From NCBI RefSeq assembly GCF_003269295.1, contig NZ_QLTT01000007.1, forward strand, positions 62,001 to 126,000: a stretch of 64,000 nt of DNA, read 5' to 3'. The DNA is from Lentzea atacamensis. GTDB lineage: Bacteria; Actinomycetota; Actinomycetes; Mycobacteriales; Pseudonocardiaceae. Under the pieces are notes generated by a model. The model ran no database searches. It worked only from the letters and a program-made list of their open reading frames with translations, and was not told where the DNA came from. Shown here piece by piece: positions 31,382 through 40,564 of this stretch; the first letter of the stretch is position 1, and each line of letters starts with the position of its first letter. The position numbers and the translations under genes are program-made.

Positions 31382-32315
31382 GGCGCGTCTGCTCCCAGTG
31401 CTCGCGCAGCCACTTGCACTGGTCGTCGGTCGGCTTCGCGTGCAACGGCCGGTTGTGGAACCTGACGTATTCCTCGTAGATCGCCAGGCTCGGGTGCACG
31501 TCGATGTGCAGGGTTTCCGGGTGCACCGCCAACAGGCCCTCGTCGAAGAGCCGGTGGATGTCGCGGCGCATCAGGAACCCGCCGTCGACCTCGTGCACAG
31601 CGGCTTTGGCGTAGCTGTAGAGATGCGCGGCCTCGAGCGCCTCCGGCGGGGCGCTGCCGGTGAACGCGCACTGGTTGCCGTACCTGGTCAACAGGTTGTG
31701 GCGGAACGCGCCCTGGCCGACGCGCACCCGCACGTAGGCCTTCCTGTGCCCGTTGGCCACCTGCTTCGCCGCCTCGATCCTGGCCAGTGTGGTCGGAGCG
31801 GGTGCTGAGCCGATCGCCGCGCGGAAGCGGTCGTAGTCGAGTTCTCGGATGCTGTGCTGCGACTTGGGCTTCACGCACAACTCGCGGAGCTGCTTGCCGT
31901 TCAGCCGCCCGTGCAGGTCCATCCAGTCCACGTCGTGCTTCGTGCGATAGGTGACGACGTCGACCATCAGCGGTGGCAGCTCGTCGACCTCGTACTCGGC
32001 GCCGCACTCTTTGGCGTAGCACTTGATCGGAGGGGACATCGTGCTGCGAGGCTCAACCTTCGTGCTGTCGCACTTCACACAGCGGTAGGTCGCCTTGCGT
32101 CCCTGACCGTGGCTGATCGATTCGATCACCGAGGCGCCGAGCAGGCGCTTCTTGTCCCACAACACGATGACGTGGCCAGGTTGCGGGCCTGCGTGGTTCG
32201 CGACCTTGTCGTCCCAGCTGTAGTGGCTGGACGGTGAGTCGTCGTACCCGTCGTTGCTCGCGCGCGATCGGTCGGTGCCAGCCGCCAACATGAGCCATGC
32301 GGTCGTGTCCCCCAT
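31359..32315 (-). CDS. HNH endonuclease-like protein with N-terminal PUA-like and zinc-ribbon regions
   Basis: A 318-residue protein. The C-terminus is an HNH_2-type nuclease (NQCAFTGSAPPEALEAAHLYSYAKAAVHEVDGGFLMRRDIHRLFDEGL). The middle has a four-cysteine ribbon (YRCVKCDSTK, KCYAKECGAEY). The N-terminus (YSWDDKVANHAGPQPGHVIVLWDKKRLLGASVIESI) looks like an EVE/ASCH (PUA-superfamily) reader of modified bases. That combination resembles type IV, modification-dependent restriction enzymes, which is inference. It overlaps xthA's end. Confidence 0.75.
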   Translation of the reverse strand: MGDTTAWLMLAAGTDRSRASNDGYDDSPSSHYSWDDKVANHAGPQPGHVIVLWDKKRLLGASVIESISHGQGRKATYRCVKCDSTKVEPRSTMSPPIKCYAKECGAEYEVDELPPLMVDVVTYRTKHDVDWMDLHGRLNGKQLRELCVKPKSQHSIRELDYDRFRAAIGSAPAPTTLARIEAAKQVANGHRKAYVRVRVGQGAFRHNLLTRYGNQCAFTGSAPPEALEAAHLYSYAKAAVHEVDGGFLMRRDIHRLFDEGLLAVHPETLHIDVHPSLAIYEEYVRFHNRPLHAKPTDDQCKWLREHWEQTRPTSTGAA

Positions 32316-32346
32316 GGTGGACAGATCGCGTTGTCACCCGATCGTG

Positions 32347-33642
32347 TTAGCGCGGCGGCAGCGTCACGGTGAAGGCGGCCCCGCCCTCCGGCGCCGGGCC
32401 CGCCTTGATCGTCCCGCCCATCCGCGTCACCAGGCCGTGCACCAACGCGAGCGCGACCCCGGTCCCGACCGGCCGCGACTCCTGGTACCGCGCGTGCAGC
32501 ACGCCGCGGTCGAACGCCACGGCGTAGTCCCCCGGCGCCAGCCCCGGCCCGCCGTCGCGCACCTCCAGCACCGACGACAGGGCGAGCACGACAGGTCGGC
32601 CGGACGGGGTCACGCGCAGCGCGTTCTCCATCAGGCCGTCGATGACCTGGCGCAGGCGACGGGCGTCGGCCCGCACCACCGGGGACGCGGTGACGTCCAG
32701 CGTGAAGAGGACGCCGCGTGCGTGGCAGCGGGCGTGCCAGACCTCGGCGGCCGAGCGCACGACGGGTTCCAGGGCGACGTCCGCCAGGTCCAGGCGGAAG
32801 TCGTCGGCGCCCAGGCGGGCCAGGTCCAGGAGGTCGGTCACCAGGCGGTCCAGGCGGCGGGCCTCGTCGAGGATCACGGTGCCGACCGGGGCGACCTGCT
32901 CGCCGGTGACCACGCCGTCCGCCAGGGACTCCGCGAAGCCCGTCACGGCGGTCAGCGGGGTGCGGAGTTCGTGGGAGACGGAGAGCAGGAAGTCGCGTTG
33001 GCGGGATTCGCTGCGCTGCAAGGCATCCGCCAGTTCGTTGACGGACGTGGCGACCTCGGCCAGTTCGTGGGTTCCGGAGACCGGGACGCGGAGGTCTCGG
33101 CGGCCCGTGCTCATCGAGTGGGCCACGGAGGCCACTCGTTTCAGCGGGCGGGCCAGGAACGTGCCGAGGGCCAGGCCGGCCAGGCAGGCGACGACGAGGC
33201 CGATGCCCAGGGCGAAGATGATGTTGCGGACCAGTTTGCGGTACGTGTTGCTGGTTTCGGTTTCCTGCACCAGGGCGAAGCCGCCGGCTCCCGATGCGCG
33301 GGCCTCCACGTTCAGGCGGCCGCTCACACCGGTCACGGGCCGGCCGTTGAGCACGCGACCGACATCGGCCTCACGGGCTGCGCGCACCGCGGCCCTGTCC
33401 GTGCCGGACAGCTCGCCGGAAGGGGAGATGCGGACGATCGCGATGCCCTGGCCTTCCAGGACCTGTTCGACGCGGTTGTTGGAGATCTGACCCGCCACCA
33501 CGTCGGCCTGGGAGCGCAGGATCTCGCGGCTCACCTGTTGCGAGGTCGAGAGGACGAGGCGGGTCGACACCACGCCGGCGACCAGGACGGCGACGAACGC
33601 GACTCCCAGGCACAGCAAGGCGATCCGGGCGGCCAGGTTCAT
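32347..33642 (-). CDS. Sensor histidine kinase
   Basis: A 431-residue kinase: two transmembrane helices (~residues 7-27 and ~142-163) around an extracellular sensor, HAMP, HisKA with H224 in FLLSVSHELRTPLTAV, and HATPase with GLMENALRVTP, VRDGGPGLAPG and GTGVALALVHGL boxes. It pairs with the OmpR regulator encoded just upstream; its ATG overlaps that gene's stop. The operon begins with a secreted protein and a lipoprotein, candidates for sensing cell-surface stress. Confidence 0.93.
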   Translation of the reverse strand: MNLAARIALLCLGVAFVAVLVAGVVSTRLVLSTSQQVSREILRSQADVVAGQISNNRVEQVLEGQGIAIVRISPSGELSGTDRAAVRAAREADVGRVLNGRPVTGVSGRLNVEARASGAGGFALVQETETSNTYRKLVRNIIFALGIGLVVACLAGLALGTFLARPLKRVASVAHSMSTGRRDLRVPVSGTHELAEVATSVNELADALQRSESRQRDFLLSVSHELRTPLTAVTGFAESLADGVVTGEQVAPVGTVILDEARRLDRLVTDLLDLARLGADDFRLDLADVALEPVVRSAAEVWHARCHARGVLFTLDVTASPVVRADARRLRQVIDGLMENALRVTPSGRPVVLALSSVLEVRDGGPGLAPGDYAVAFDRGVLHARYQESRPVGTGVALALVHGLVTRMGGTIKAGPAPEGGAAFTVTLPPR

Positions 33643-34310
33643 GACGCGTCCGCCGAGTAGCCGACGCCACGCACTGTCCGAATTGGACTCGCTGCGCCGA
33701 ACTTGGCGCGCAGCTGGGCGATGTGGACGTCCACCGTGCGCGTGCCGGCGACGGACGCATAGCCCCACACGGCGCTCAGCAGCTGCTCACGCGAGAACAC
33801 CTGACGCGGGTGCTTCATCAGGTAGGCGAGCAGGCCGAACTCCGTTGAGGTCAAAGACACTTCGGCAGAACCGGCGAACGCGCGCCGTTCACCCACGTCG
33901 ATCCGCACGGAACCCACCTGCAGCACTTCCTGCGCAACGCCGGAGGAGCGGCGCAGGACGGTCCGGACGCGCAGAGCCAGTTCGCGCGGGCTGAAAGGCT
34001 TGGTGATGTAGTCGTCGGCGCCCAGTTCCAGGCCCAGCAGCCGGTCCACCTCGTCGTCGCGGGCCGTCACGAACAGCACCGGGGTCCAGTCGCCCGCGGC
34101 CCGCAGCGCGCGACAGACCTCGATGCCGTTCATGCCCGGCAGGCCGACGTCCAGCACGACGGCGACGGGAGAGAGGGTGCGGACCGCGGCCAGTGCCGCG
34201 TCCCCCGAGGACTCGACCTGCACGCCGAAGCCGTCGCGCCGCAGGTACAGCGCGACCAGTTCGGCGATCGCCGGTTCGTCCTCCACGACGAGCACCAGGC
34301 CACGTTCCAC
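33639..34310 (-). CDS. OmpR-family response regulator
   Basis: A 223-residue regulator: receiver with phospho-acceptor D54 (VVLDVGLPGMNG), Thr/Ser (FVTA) and K104 (YITKPF), then a winged-helix trans_reg domain (TSTEFGLLAYLMKHPRQVFSREQLLSAVWGYASVAGTRTVDVHIAQLRAKF). Activated by the adjacent kinase. Its stop overlaps the kinase ATG. GTG 34310 is the start. Confidence 0.94.
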   Translation of the reverse strand: MERGLVLVVEDEPAIAELVALYLRRDGFGVQVESSGDAALAAVRTLSPVAVVLDVGLPGMNGIEVCRALRAAGDWTPVLFVTARDDEVDRLLGLELGADDYITKPFSPRELALRVRTVLRRSSGVAQEVLQVGSVRIDVGERRAFAGSAEVSLTSTEFGLLAYLMKHPRQVFSREQLLSAVWGYASVAGTRTVDVHIAQLRAKFGAASPIRTVRGVGYSADAS

Positions 34311-34314
34311 GCGT

Positions 34315-34446
34315 TCACCCCGGCTGGTTGGTGTCCGATTCGATGCTGTTCAGCGTTGATTCCACATCATCGAGGTCCGGCGCAGGAGCCTCGCCCCGGC
34401 ACGCCGTCAGCGACACCACCAGCAACGCGGCGGCAACCCACCTCAC
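34315..34446 (-). CDS. Small lipoprotein in the two-component operon
   Basis: A 43-residue lipoprotein: signal VRWVAAALLVVSLTAC with a lipobox ending in the acylated cysteine, then a short acidic tail (RGEAPAPDLDDVESTLNSI). GTG 34446 overlaps the stop of the upstream secreted protein and its TGA ends four bases before the response-regulator start. Its small size and location suggest an accessory ligand or modulator of the kinase. Confidence 0.7.
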   Translation of the reverse strand: MRWVAAALLVVSLTACRGEAPAPDLDDVESTLNSIESDTNQPG

Positions 34447-34805
34447 TTCGACCCGCAGTGCTCGGACTTGAACTTGGCGACCCGCTCGCCGGCCTTCGAC
34501 AGCTTCACCAGCTGCGCGTCCCGCAGCTTCAGCCGGGCGTCCAGCACGTCCGCACGGGCCGTGTTGCCTGCCGCGCGAGCATCGGCCGCCTTCTGCTCGA
34601 TCCACTTCTTGGAGCCCAGCGTCTCGGGGCTGCCGTTGATGCGGTCGGTCAGCGCCTTGACCCTGGCCTCGACCCGCGGCACCCGCTGCGAGCAGATCTG
34701 CTGCACCTTCTCCGGGCTGATCGTGATCGGTTCCTGCGCGGACGCGGTCCCAGCGCCCAACAGCATCATCCCCGTCACAAGCCCGCCGATTCGCGAAATG
34801 TTCAT
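34443..34805 (-). CDS. Secreted protein, first gene of the two-component operon
   Basis: A 120-residue protein with a cleavable signal (MNISRIGGLVTGMMLLGAGTASA) and a mature charged helical domain with two cysteines (VQQICSQRVPRVEARVKALTDRINGSP, then the terminal KFKSEHCGSK). The mature part is likely extracellular. Its position before a lipoprotein, a response regulator and a kinase suggests an envelope-stress or antibiotic-sensing module. Confidence 0.8.
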   Translation of the reverse strand: MNISRIGGLVTGMMLLGAGTASAQEPITISPEKVQQICSQRVPRVEARVKALTDRINGSPETLGSKKWIEQKAADARAAGNTARADVLDARLKLRDAQLVKLSKAGERVAKFKSEHCGSK

Positions 34806-34870
34806 GGCACAGAACGATGACCGAGCACCATCAGGACCGAGTCCGCCGAATGTTCGGGTTCTGCAAAGAC

Positions 34871-35743
34871 TCAGCGCAACGAGACCCCGCGCGCGGCCGC
34901 TGCCTGCATCATCGGCCGCATCCGGTCCCACACCCGTTCGGAACGCAGCCCCTCGGCGGCGCTGATCGCCTGCATCGCCACGGTCTGGCCCTGGTCGTCG
35001 TCACCGTCGAGGAAGTGGCACGAGGCCAGCGCGATCAGGCAGAACGTCCAGCTCCGCGCCATCGCCGGCCCGAACTGCTCGATGGCGGACGACAGCGCGG
35101 GGATCGCGTGCCGGGTGTCACCGAGCTCTGCGTAGACGGTTCCGATCATCGCCGTCAGGTCGGTCTCGTCGTGGAAACGGGCCCAGTCCGGCACGTGTGA
35201 CAGGTCCGCGCGCGCGAACGCGTCCTGTGCTTTGCCCAGCGCACGCAACGCCTCGGTGGGACGGGCCTGGCGGGCGTAAGCCCATGCCTCGTTCGAATGC
35301 ATGATGCTCGACGCCAATGGCGCAAACGCACCCCTCTGGAAGTACGCCAGCGCATCGCCCGGTGCGCCGTGGTGCAGATGTACGCGCCCACGCCGGTAAA
35401 CGATGTTGGTGGTCAGGTCTTCGTCGTGGCGCGCGAATTCCAGGGCACGATCGAAGTGGTGGTAGGCGGCCCCGACCTGGCCGCTGTCGAACGACGTCCA
35501 CCCCGCCAGGTTGTGCAGATCGGCGACGGCGGACAGCAGCCGGGCCCGCACCACCTCGGAAGCCGAAGCCGCCAGCAGCTGCTGTGCCCAGTAGATCCGC
35601 ACGACGACGGCATCCCTGCACGCCCCTCCGCCGTACTGGTAGTCCACCGACCTCAGCGAATGCGTCTGCGACTCCAGCTGTTCCACATCGCTCATCCCGA
35701 TGCGGGCGGAGTGCGGGGGAGGGAAATACGCAGGATCAGCCAT
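34871..35743 (-). CDS. TPR protein lacking an HTH domain, paralogue A
   Basis: A 290-residue helical protein resembling the C-terminal TPR half of actinomycete XRE-TPR regulators but with no DNA-binding domain. Landmarks are VDYQYGGGACRDAVV, VADLHNLAGWTSFDSGQVGAAYHHFDRALEFAR and GRVHLHHGAPGDALAYFQRG. A homologue is encoded at 45288. The C-terminal end is rich in Met and Ala. Possible roles are signal-peptide sensing or scaffolding. The start is probably ATG 35743, though a downstream Met is possible. Confidence 0.8.
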   Translation of the reverse strand: MADPAYFPPPHSARIGMSDVEQLESQTHSLRSVDYQYGGGACRDAVVVRIYWAQQLLAASASEVVRARLLSAVADLHNLAGWTSFDSGQVGAAYHHFDRALEFARHDEDLTTNIVYRRGRVHLHHGAPGDALAYFQRGAFAPLASSIMHSNEAWAYARQARPTEALRALGKAQDAFARADLSHVPDWARFHDETDLTAMIGTVYAELGDTRHAIPALSSAIEQFGPAMARSWTFCLIALASCHFLDGDDDQGQTVAMQAISAAEGLRSERVWDRMRPMMQAAAARGVSLR

Positions 35744-35892
35744 CTGGAATACCTCTGCGCCGCGTCGACTGACCGAAGCGTAGGGCGCACACGTCGGGGT
35801 GAGAAGAGGGTTCCGCGCCGGTTGGAATTCGGCCGAAGCGGCGATTAAACAGGTATTTATGCGGGTATACCTGGGCTGGTTGACGGAGCAAG

Positions 35893-36261
35893 GTGCTGGG
35901 TATGAGGCGACGCGCGCACCTGCGGCTGGTGACCTCCTTCGAGGCCGAAGACGCGACTCTGACCGCTGTCCTCGGTGCCGAGGACCTGGCGGAGGAGCTC
36001 GGTCTCGACCCCCACGCCCGAGTGACCTGCGGGTGGCATCGCTGCTGGTTGCACCAGTGTGTGGCCTCCCCGGACCACGTCATCCCCGTCACCGGGCATC
36101 GCTGGTGCCGGCCGTGCGGCAGCCCTCTCGAGGTGTTCGTCGACGAGACGACCGCACAACTCTTCTGTCCGACGTGCGGCACACGCACCCCGGACACGGC
36201 GGCGAACCGTCAGGTCGTGCGCGCGTGCCGTACCAGCATCGCGGCTGCCCGCGCCCAGTAG
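35893..36261 (+). CDS. Cys/His-rich zinc-ribbon hypothetical protein
   Basis: A 122-residue protein with three cysteine pairs: TCGWHRCWLHQC, WCRPCGS and FCPTCGT. The last two C-x2-C sites look like a zinc ribbon; the first has extra histidines. The N-terminus is arginine-rich. GTG 35893 or ATG 35902 may be the start. No partner gene is evident and no specific function can be assigned. Confidence 0.6.
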   Translation: MLGMRRRAHLRLVTSFEAEDATLTAVLGAEDLAEELGLDPHARVTCGWHRCWLHQCVASPDHVIPVTGHRWCRPCGSPLEVFVDETTAQLFCPTCGTRTPDTAANRQVVRACRTSIAAARAQ

Positions 36262-36276
36262 AACGACCCGGAAGTC

Positions 36277-37053
36277 TTAAGCCTGGTGGGTGAAGACGGC
36301 GGCCTCCGGGAGGTAGCTCGGGGGCCGCTGGCTGTCCTCCGGTACGTCGAGCAACGCCCAGATGATGCTCCGCCCGCCACCGGCCGGCGTCTCTCCCATG
36401 GTGAAGTTGCAGACGGCGATCGACGCGACGTTGCGCCGCATCGTGTGCCACTGCCTGAGGTCGAAGCGTGTGGTCGTGCGTACGGCAACGGACATCTTGT
36501 CGTTGCGCATGCGCAGCAACAGCGCCAACGGGCTCTCGTCCTCGACGTGCGACACGAGTTCAACGGCCACTTGCGGAGCGACGTCGAGCAACGACTGGAC
36601 GCCCCACCGTTCGCACGCGCGCTCGGTGATCCGCTCGGCCACGTGCGGCAGGCAGCGGCACGTCGGCAGCGCCGCGTCCACCCGGTCCTCGTGCCGCAGC
36701 CGCACCACGGAGGCCAGTGCGGCGGCGGTCGTCTGGTGCATCGGGATGTGCCGGGGGAGACCGCGTGACTCCAGCACCGACCGCAGCAGATGGTCACTGA
36801 CGACCAGGCTCAGCGAGATGCCCGGCCAGCGCGCCGCGGACAGCCACACGACGTCGAACACCACGAGCAGCGCGGGCGACTCCGCCACGAGGCCGTCGAG
36901 CTCCACGACGACGCCGACGAGCTCCTTGGTGGCGCAGTCGAGCAGAACGTCCTGCACGCGCATGTAGGTCGACCAGTCGAGGCGGCCGCTGAACCGGACG
37001 ACGAGCACACCGTTCTGCTCCCTGACGTCCACGTCGAGGCTGTCACCGGCCAT
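36277..37053 (-). CDS. STAS-domain protein with a degenerate ATPase-like domain
   Basis: A 258-residue protein. Residues ~1-105 form a STAS (anti-sigma antagonist) domain: VVRFSGRLDWSTYMRVQDVLL, VVVELDGLVAESPALLVVFDVVW. The remainder resembles the anti-sigma HATPase fold (ITERACERWGVQSLLDVAPQVAVELVSHVEDESPLALLLRMR), but the metal-binding N-box reads AVELVSHVE and lacks the usual asparagine, so ATP binding is doubtful. It may act as a decoy in a SigB/SigF-like partner-switching network; no sigma gene is adjacent. Confidence 0.7.
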   Translation of the reverse strand: MAGDSLDVDVREQNGVLVVRFSGRLDWSTYMRVQDVLLDCATKELVGVVVELDGLVAESPALLVVFDVVWLSAARWPGISLSLVVSDHLLRSVLESRGLPRHIPMHQTTAAALASVVRLRHEDRVDAALPTCRCLPHVAERITERACERWGVQSLLDVAPQVAVELVSHVEDESPLALLLRMRNDKMSVAVRTTTRFDLRQWHTMRRNVASIAVCNFTMGETPAGGGRSIIWALLDVPEDSQRPPSYLPEAAVFTHQA

Positions 37054-37198
37054 GATTCCCTCCCGCAGGCACGTCCCCGGCCGTCAAGAGTGGCAACGTG
37101 ACCATGAGAGCCCTAGGGGGTAACTACCCGTGTTTCACCGTTGGTGCCTCTGGGGGACCGCATTGCAGCGGGAGATCGCGCCGACCTAGGGTGCCGCT

Positions 37199-39466
37199 GT
37201 GGGCGGTTCGCTTTCCCCGGGCAGCAAAGGCAATTTGCCTGCTGACACAACTACTTTCGTCGGCCGCAGGCACGACGTCACCGAGGTGAGAAGACTCCTG
37301 TCCGAGTCTCGCCTCGTCACTCTTACGGGTGTTGGCGGCGTCGGCAAGACCCGGCTGGCGCTGCGGGCCGCCGCGGAGACGCACAGGGCCTTCCGCGACG
37401 GCGTGTGGTTCGTCGACCTGGGGGGCGTCACCGACCGGGAACTGGTCGTGCACACGGTCTTGGGGCAGCTGGGTGTCCACGACGACACGGTCCGTCAGCA
37501 CCGCACCGTCCTGGTCGAACACCTGCGCGACCGGCAGGCGCTGATGGTCCTCGACAACTGCGAGCACGTCGTCGAGTCCACCGCCGACCTCGTGGACGTG
37601 TTGCTGCGCAGCGCACCCGGTCTGCGGGTGCTGGCCACGAGCCGCGAACGTCTCGGCGTCGACGGCGAACACCTCTGGCAGGTCGCGCCACTTCCGGAGG
37701 ACCCCTCGCTGACCCTGTTCGCCGAACGGGCCGCCGCCGTCGAACCGGGATTCGCCGTCAGTGCGGCCAACCGCGACAAGGTCGCCCAGATCTGCGCGTT
37801 GCTCGACGGCATCCCGCTGGCCATCGAACTGGCCGCCGTGCGCCTGCGCGTGCTCACGCTCGACCACCTCCTGTCCAGATTGGACAACACGTTCCGGGTG
37901 CTGGTGGAGGGTAAACGCGGCGGTGTCCCGCGCCACCAGACGCTGCAGGCCGCGGTGGACTGGAGCTTTCACCTGTGCACCCGGTCCGAGCAGATGCTGT
38001 GGGCACGGGCGTCGGTGTTCCGCGGCACGTTCGACCTGGAGGCGGCGGAGCGGGTCTGCTCGGGTGACAGCGTTGCGCCGGACGACATCGTGCACTCGCT
38101 CTCCGGCCTGGTCGACAAGTCGGTCGTGGTCGCGGAGCAGCACCCGTCCGGCACCCGCTTCCGGTTGCTGGAGCCGTTGCGCCAGTACGGCTTGGAGAAA
38201 CTGCGGGGCGCCGGTCGCGAGCAGGCCGTGCGCGAACGGCACCGCGACCACTTCATCGAGTGGGCCGAGCACCGGGAGAAGGAGTGGTTCGGCCCGCGTC
38301 AGCCGCAGATCTTCCTGCTCACCCGGCTGGAGCACGCGAACCTCCGTTCGGCCCTGGACTTCTGCTTCGAGCAGGACGGCGAACGCGCGGTGTACCTCGC
38401 GGCGACGCTGTGGTTCTACTGGGCCGGCTGCGGCATGCTCGGCGAGGGCCGGTACTGGCTGGACCGGGCACTGGCCGACGCGAAGCCGGGACCGGAGCGG
38501 GCGAAAGCGCTGTGGGTGAACGGATACGTGGCGACGCTGCAGGGCGATCTCACCCCGTCCGCGCGGATGCTTGAGGAGTGCCGCCAGTACGCGCTGTCCG
38601 TGCCCGACGAGACCGCGCTGGCCTACTCGACGCACCGGCTGGCGTGCGCCCTCCTCGTCGGTGACGACCTCGACCAGGCGGAAGAGCTGTTCGAGGAGGC
38701 CATCCTCCTGTACCGCGGCCAGGGCACCGTCAACAGCCACACCATGCTCGCCGGCATCGAACTGGCGATCGCGGCGACGTTCCGGCACGACTTCGCCGCA
38801 GCCGAACGGCTCTGCGTCGAGGCGAAGGCCGTCGGCGAGGAGCACGGCGAGCTGTGGGCGCAGGCGTACGCGATCTACGTGCTGGCGTTGTGCGCGTGGG
38901 TCAGCGGCGACTTCGCGCGCGCCGACCAGCTCGGCCGGGAGTGCCTGCGGATCAAGCGCACGTTCCACGACCTGCTCGGCATCGTCCTCGCGATCGAGGT
39001 GCTGGCGTGGATCGCGGCCACGCAGGGCAACGCGGTGCGCGCGGCGACGCTGCTGGGCGCCACGAGCGAGATCTGGCAGTCGGTCGGCTACCCCATGTTC
39101 GGGTCGCGGTACTTCGGCGCCCCGCACGGCGAGTGCGAGGCCGCGACCATCTCCGCGCTGGGCGAGCAGGAGTTCCGTGCCGTGTTCCGCAAAGGCATGG
39201 ACCTCGAGCTCGAAGAGGCCATCTCGTTCGCCATCGGCGAGCAACTGGCCGAGGAGACGCCGACGAGCGCCGCGCCGACCCCGCTGACCAAACGCGAGCA
39301 GCAGGTGGCCGACCTCATCGCCGGTGGCATGTCGAACAAGGAGATCGCGGCCAAGCTGGTGATCGCACGCAGGACCGCGGAGGGGCACGTTGAGCGGATC
39401 CTGCAGAAGCTCGGCTTCACCTCACGTGCCCAGATCGCGACCTGGGTGACCGAAAGACGTAGTTAG
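37199..39466 (+). CDS. STAND-class LuxR regulator (NB-ARC, TPR, LuxR HTH)
   Basis: A 755-residue regulator. It has an N-terminal NB-ARC ATPase with Walker A TLTGVGGVGKTRLALR (~residues 40-55), Walker B ALMVLDNCEH, and an RNBS-like LATSRERLGVDGEH. A helical TPR-like middle follows, and then a C-terminal LuxR HTH (LTKREQQVADLIAGGMSNKEIAAKLVIARRTAEGHVERILQKLG). This is the large pathway-activator type common near antibiotic clusters. Starts at GTG 37199. Convergent with the LCP gene; the two ends overlap by 4 bp. Confidence 0.92.
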   Translation: MGGSLSPGSKGNLPADTTTFVGRRHDVTEVRRLLSESRLVTLTGVGGVGKTRLALRAAAETHRAFRDGVWFVDLGGVTDRELVVHTVLGQLGVHDDTVRQHRTVLVEHLRDRQALMVLDNCEHVVESTADLVDVLLRSAPGLRVLATSRERLGVDGEHLWQVAPLPEDPSLTLFAERAAAVEPGFAVSAANRDKVAQICALLDGIPLAIELAAVRLRVLTLDHLLSRLDNTFRVLVEGKRGGVPRHQTLQAAVDWSFHLCTRSEQMLWARASVFRGTFDLEAAERVCSGDSVAPDDIVHSLSGLVDKSVVVAEQHPSGTRFRLLEPLRQYGLEKLRGAGREQAVRERHRDHFIEWAEHREKEWFGPRQPQIFLLTRLEHANLRSALDFCFEQDGERAVYLAATLWFYWAGCGMLGEGRYWLDRALADAKPGPERAKALWVNGYVATLQGDLTPSARMLEECRQYALSVPDETALAYSTHRLACALLVGDDLDQAEELFEEAILLYRGQGTVNSHTMLAGIELAIAATFRHDFAAAERLCVEAKAVGEEHGELWAQAYAIYVLALCAWVSGDFARADQLGRECLRIKRTFHDLLGIVLAIEVLAWIAATQGNAVRAATLLGATSEIWQSVGYPMFGSRYFGAPHGECEAATISALGEQEFRAVFRKGMDLELEEAISFAIGEQLAEETPTSAAPTPLTKREQQVADLIAGGMSNKEIAAKLVIARRTAEGHVERILQKLGFTSRAQIATWVTERRS

Positions 39467-40530
39467 TCGATGCACGGAACGCCGTCGTCGGGTGGTGGAG
39501 GAGGCGGTGCCGTGGCCAGTTCGTTCACCTTCTCCCGCACCTTGGCCGGGTCGACCTTGTTCACGTCCTGACCGCCGATGTGCGCGCCACCCTCGACCGG
39601 CAGCGTGTCGAACCGCACCTCGGTCGGGAGGTTGCGGGCGAACTCCGTCAGGTCGAACCCCGCGTCGAGCACGACGTCCTGCTTCGCCATGTCGATCATC
39701 GCCTGCACCACCGTGATGTCCGCGCCCTTCAACCGGCGGGCGACCGACGCCAGGAACGCCTGCTGCCGCCTGGTGCGGTCGAGGTCGCCTCCCGGCAGGC
39801 CGTGCCGCTGGCGCACGAACGACAACGCCTGACCGGCGTCGAGGTGCTGCGGACCGGCCGGGAAGTCCGCGCCGGACAACGGGTCCTTCGTCGCGTTCTT
39901 CAGGCACACGTCCACGCCGCCGAGCCCTTCGGCGATGTGGAAGAACCCGATCAGCGAGATCTCCACGAGGTGGTCGATCGGCTGGTTCAGGAACGTCGAC
40001 ACGGTCTGCACCTGCGCCCGCCGTCCTGCCTCGCGCCCGGCGCGCTCCAGCGTCCGCTTGTCGTGCGTGCCGGCGGCCTGCAGCCGCTCCTCTTCCGCGA
40101 CCTTGGCCCGCCCGTAGGCCTCCTTGATCTTGCCTTCGCCGCCGGACGACAGCGGCACGAGGTTGTCGCGCGGCACGGACATCGCGACCGCGGGACCGGA
40201 AACGGGGATGTGCAACAGGATCAGCGTGTTCGCGTTGTAGCCGCCGCGGTCGCTCTCGCCCGCCTGCATGCGCCGCAGCACATCGTCCGGCAGCGGTTCG
40301 CCGTGCAGGTCCAGACGGGTGGTCAGGCCCATGATCAGGATGTTGCGGCCGGACTCCGACCGGGGTGCGTCGTCGGGGATCGCGTAGGACCTCTCGACGC
40401 CGGACGAGATCGTCGACACGGTGGACCAGGCGAAGCCCGACACGACGAGCACCGCCGCGCACACGGCGATCCACGCGGTGCGCATCAGGACGAGAAAGGC
40501 CGTGCGGTGATGGCGGCCACGTGATTGCAT
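39463..40530 (-). CDS. LytR-CpsA-Psr (LCP) family protein
   Basis: A 355-residue membrane protein with one N-terminal transmembrane helix (MRTAWIAVCAAVLVVSGFAW) and the LCP domain: ILIMGLTTRLDLHGEPLPDD, AMSVPRDNLVPLS, FVRQRHGLPGGDLDRTRRQQAFLASV. LCP proteins attach teichoic acids or arabinogalactan-type polymers to peptidoglycan on the outer face of the membrane. The basic pocket arginines (R-x-x-x-x-x-x-x-x-x-R-Q) are present. Ends in a proline-rich tail and a cysteine. Confidence 0.9.
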   Translation of the reverse strand: MQSRGRHHRTAFLVLMRTAWIAVCAAVLVVSGFAWSTVSTISSGVERSYAIPDDAPRSESGRNILIMGLTTRLDLHGEPLPDDVLRRMQAGESDRGGYNANTLILLHIPVSGPAVAMSVPRDNLVPLSSGGEGKIKEAYGRAKVAEEERLQAAGTHDKRTLERAGREAGRRAQVQTVSTFLNQPIDHLVEISLIGFFHIAEGLGGVDVCLKNATKDPLSGADFPAGPQHLDAGQALSFVRQRHGLPGGDLDRTRRQQAFLASVARRLKGADITVVQAMIDMAKQDVVLDAGFDLTEFARNLPTEVRFDTLPVEGGAHIGGQDVNKVDPAKVREKVNELATAPPPPPPDDGVPCID

Positions 40531-40564
40531 GAAAAAGACACCCCCAAGGCTATTCTAGGTGGTC

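Noticed and set aside
37124..39388. Long minus-strand frame (754 codons) opposite the LuxR regulator
   Set aside because: High-GC antisense shadow of the STAND-LuxR gene; the plus frame shows complete domains and catalytic motifs.
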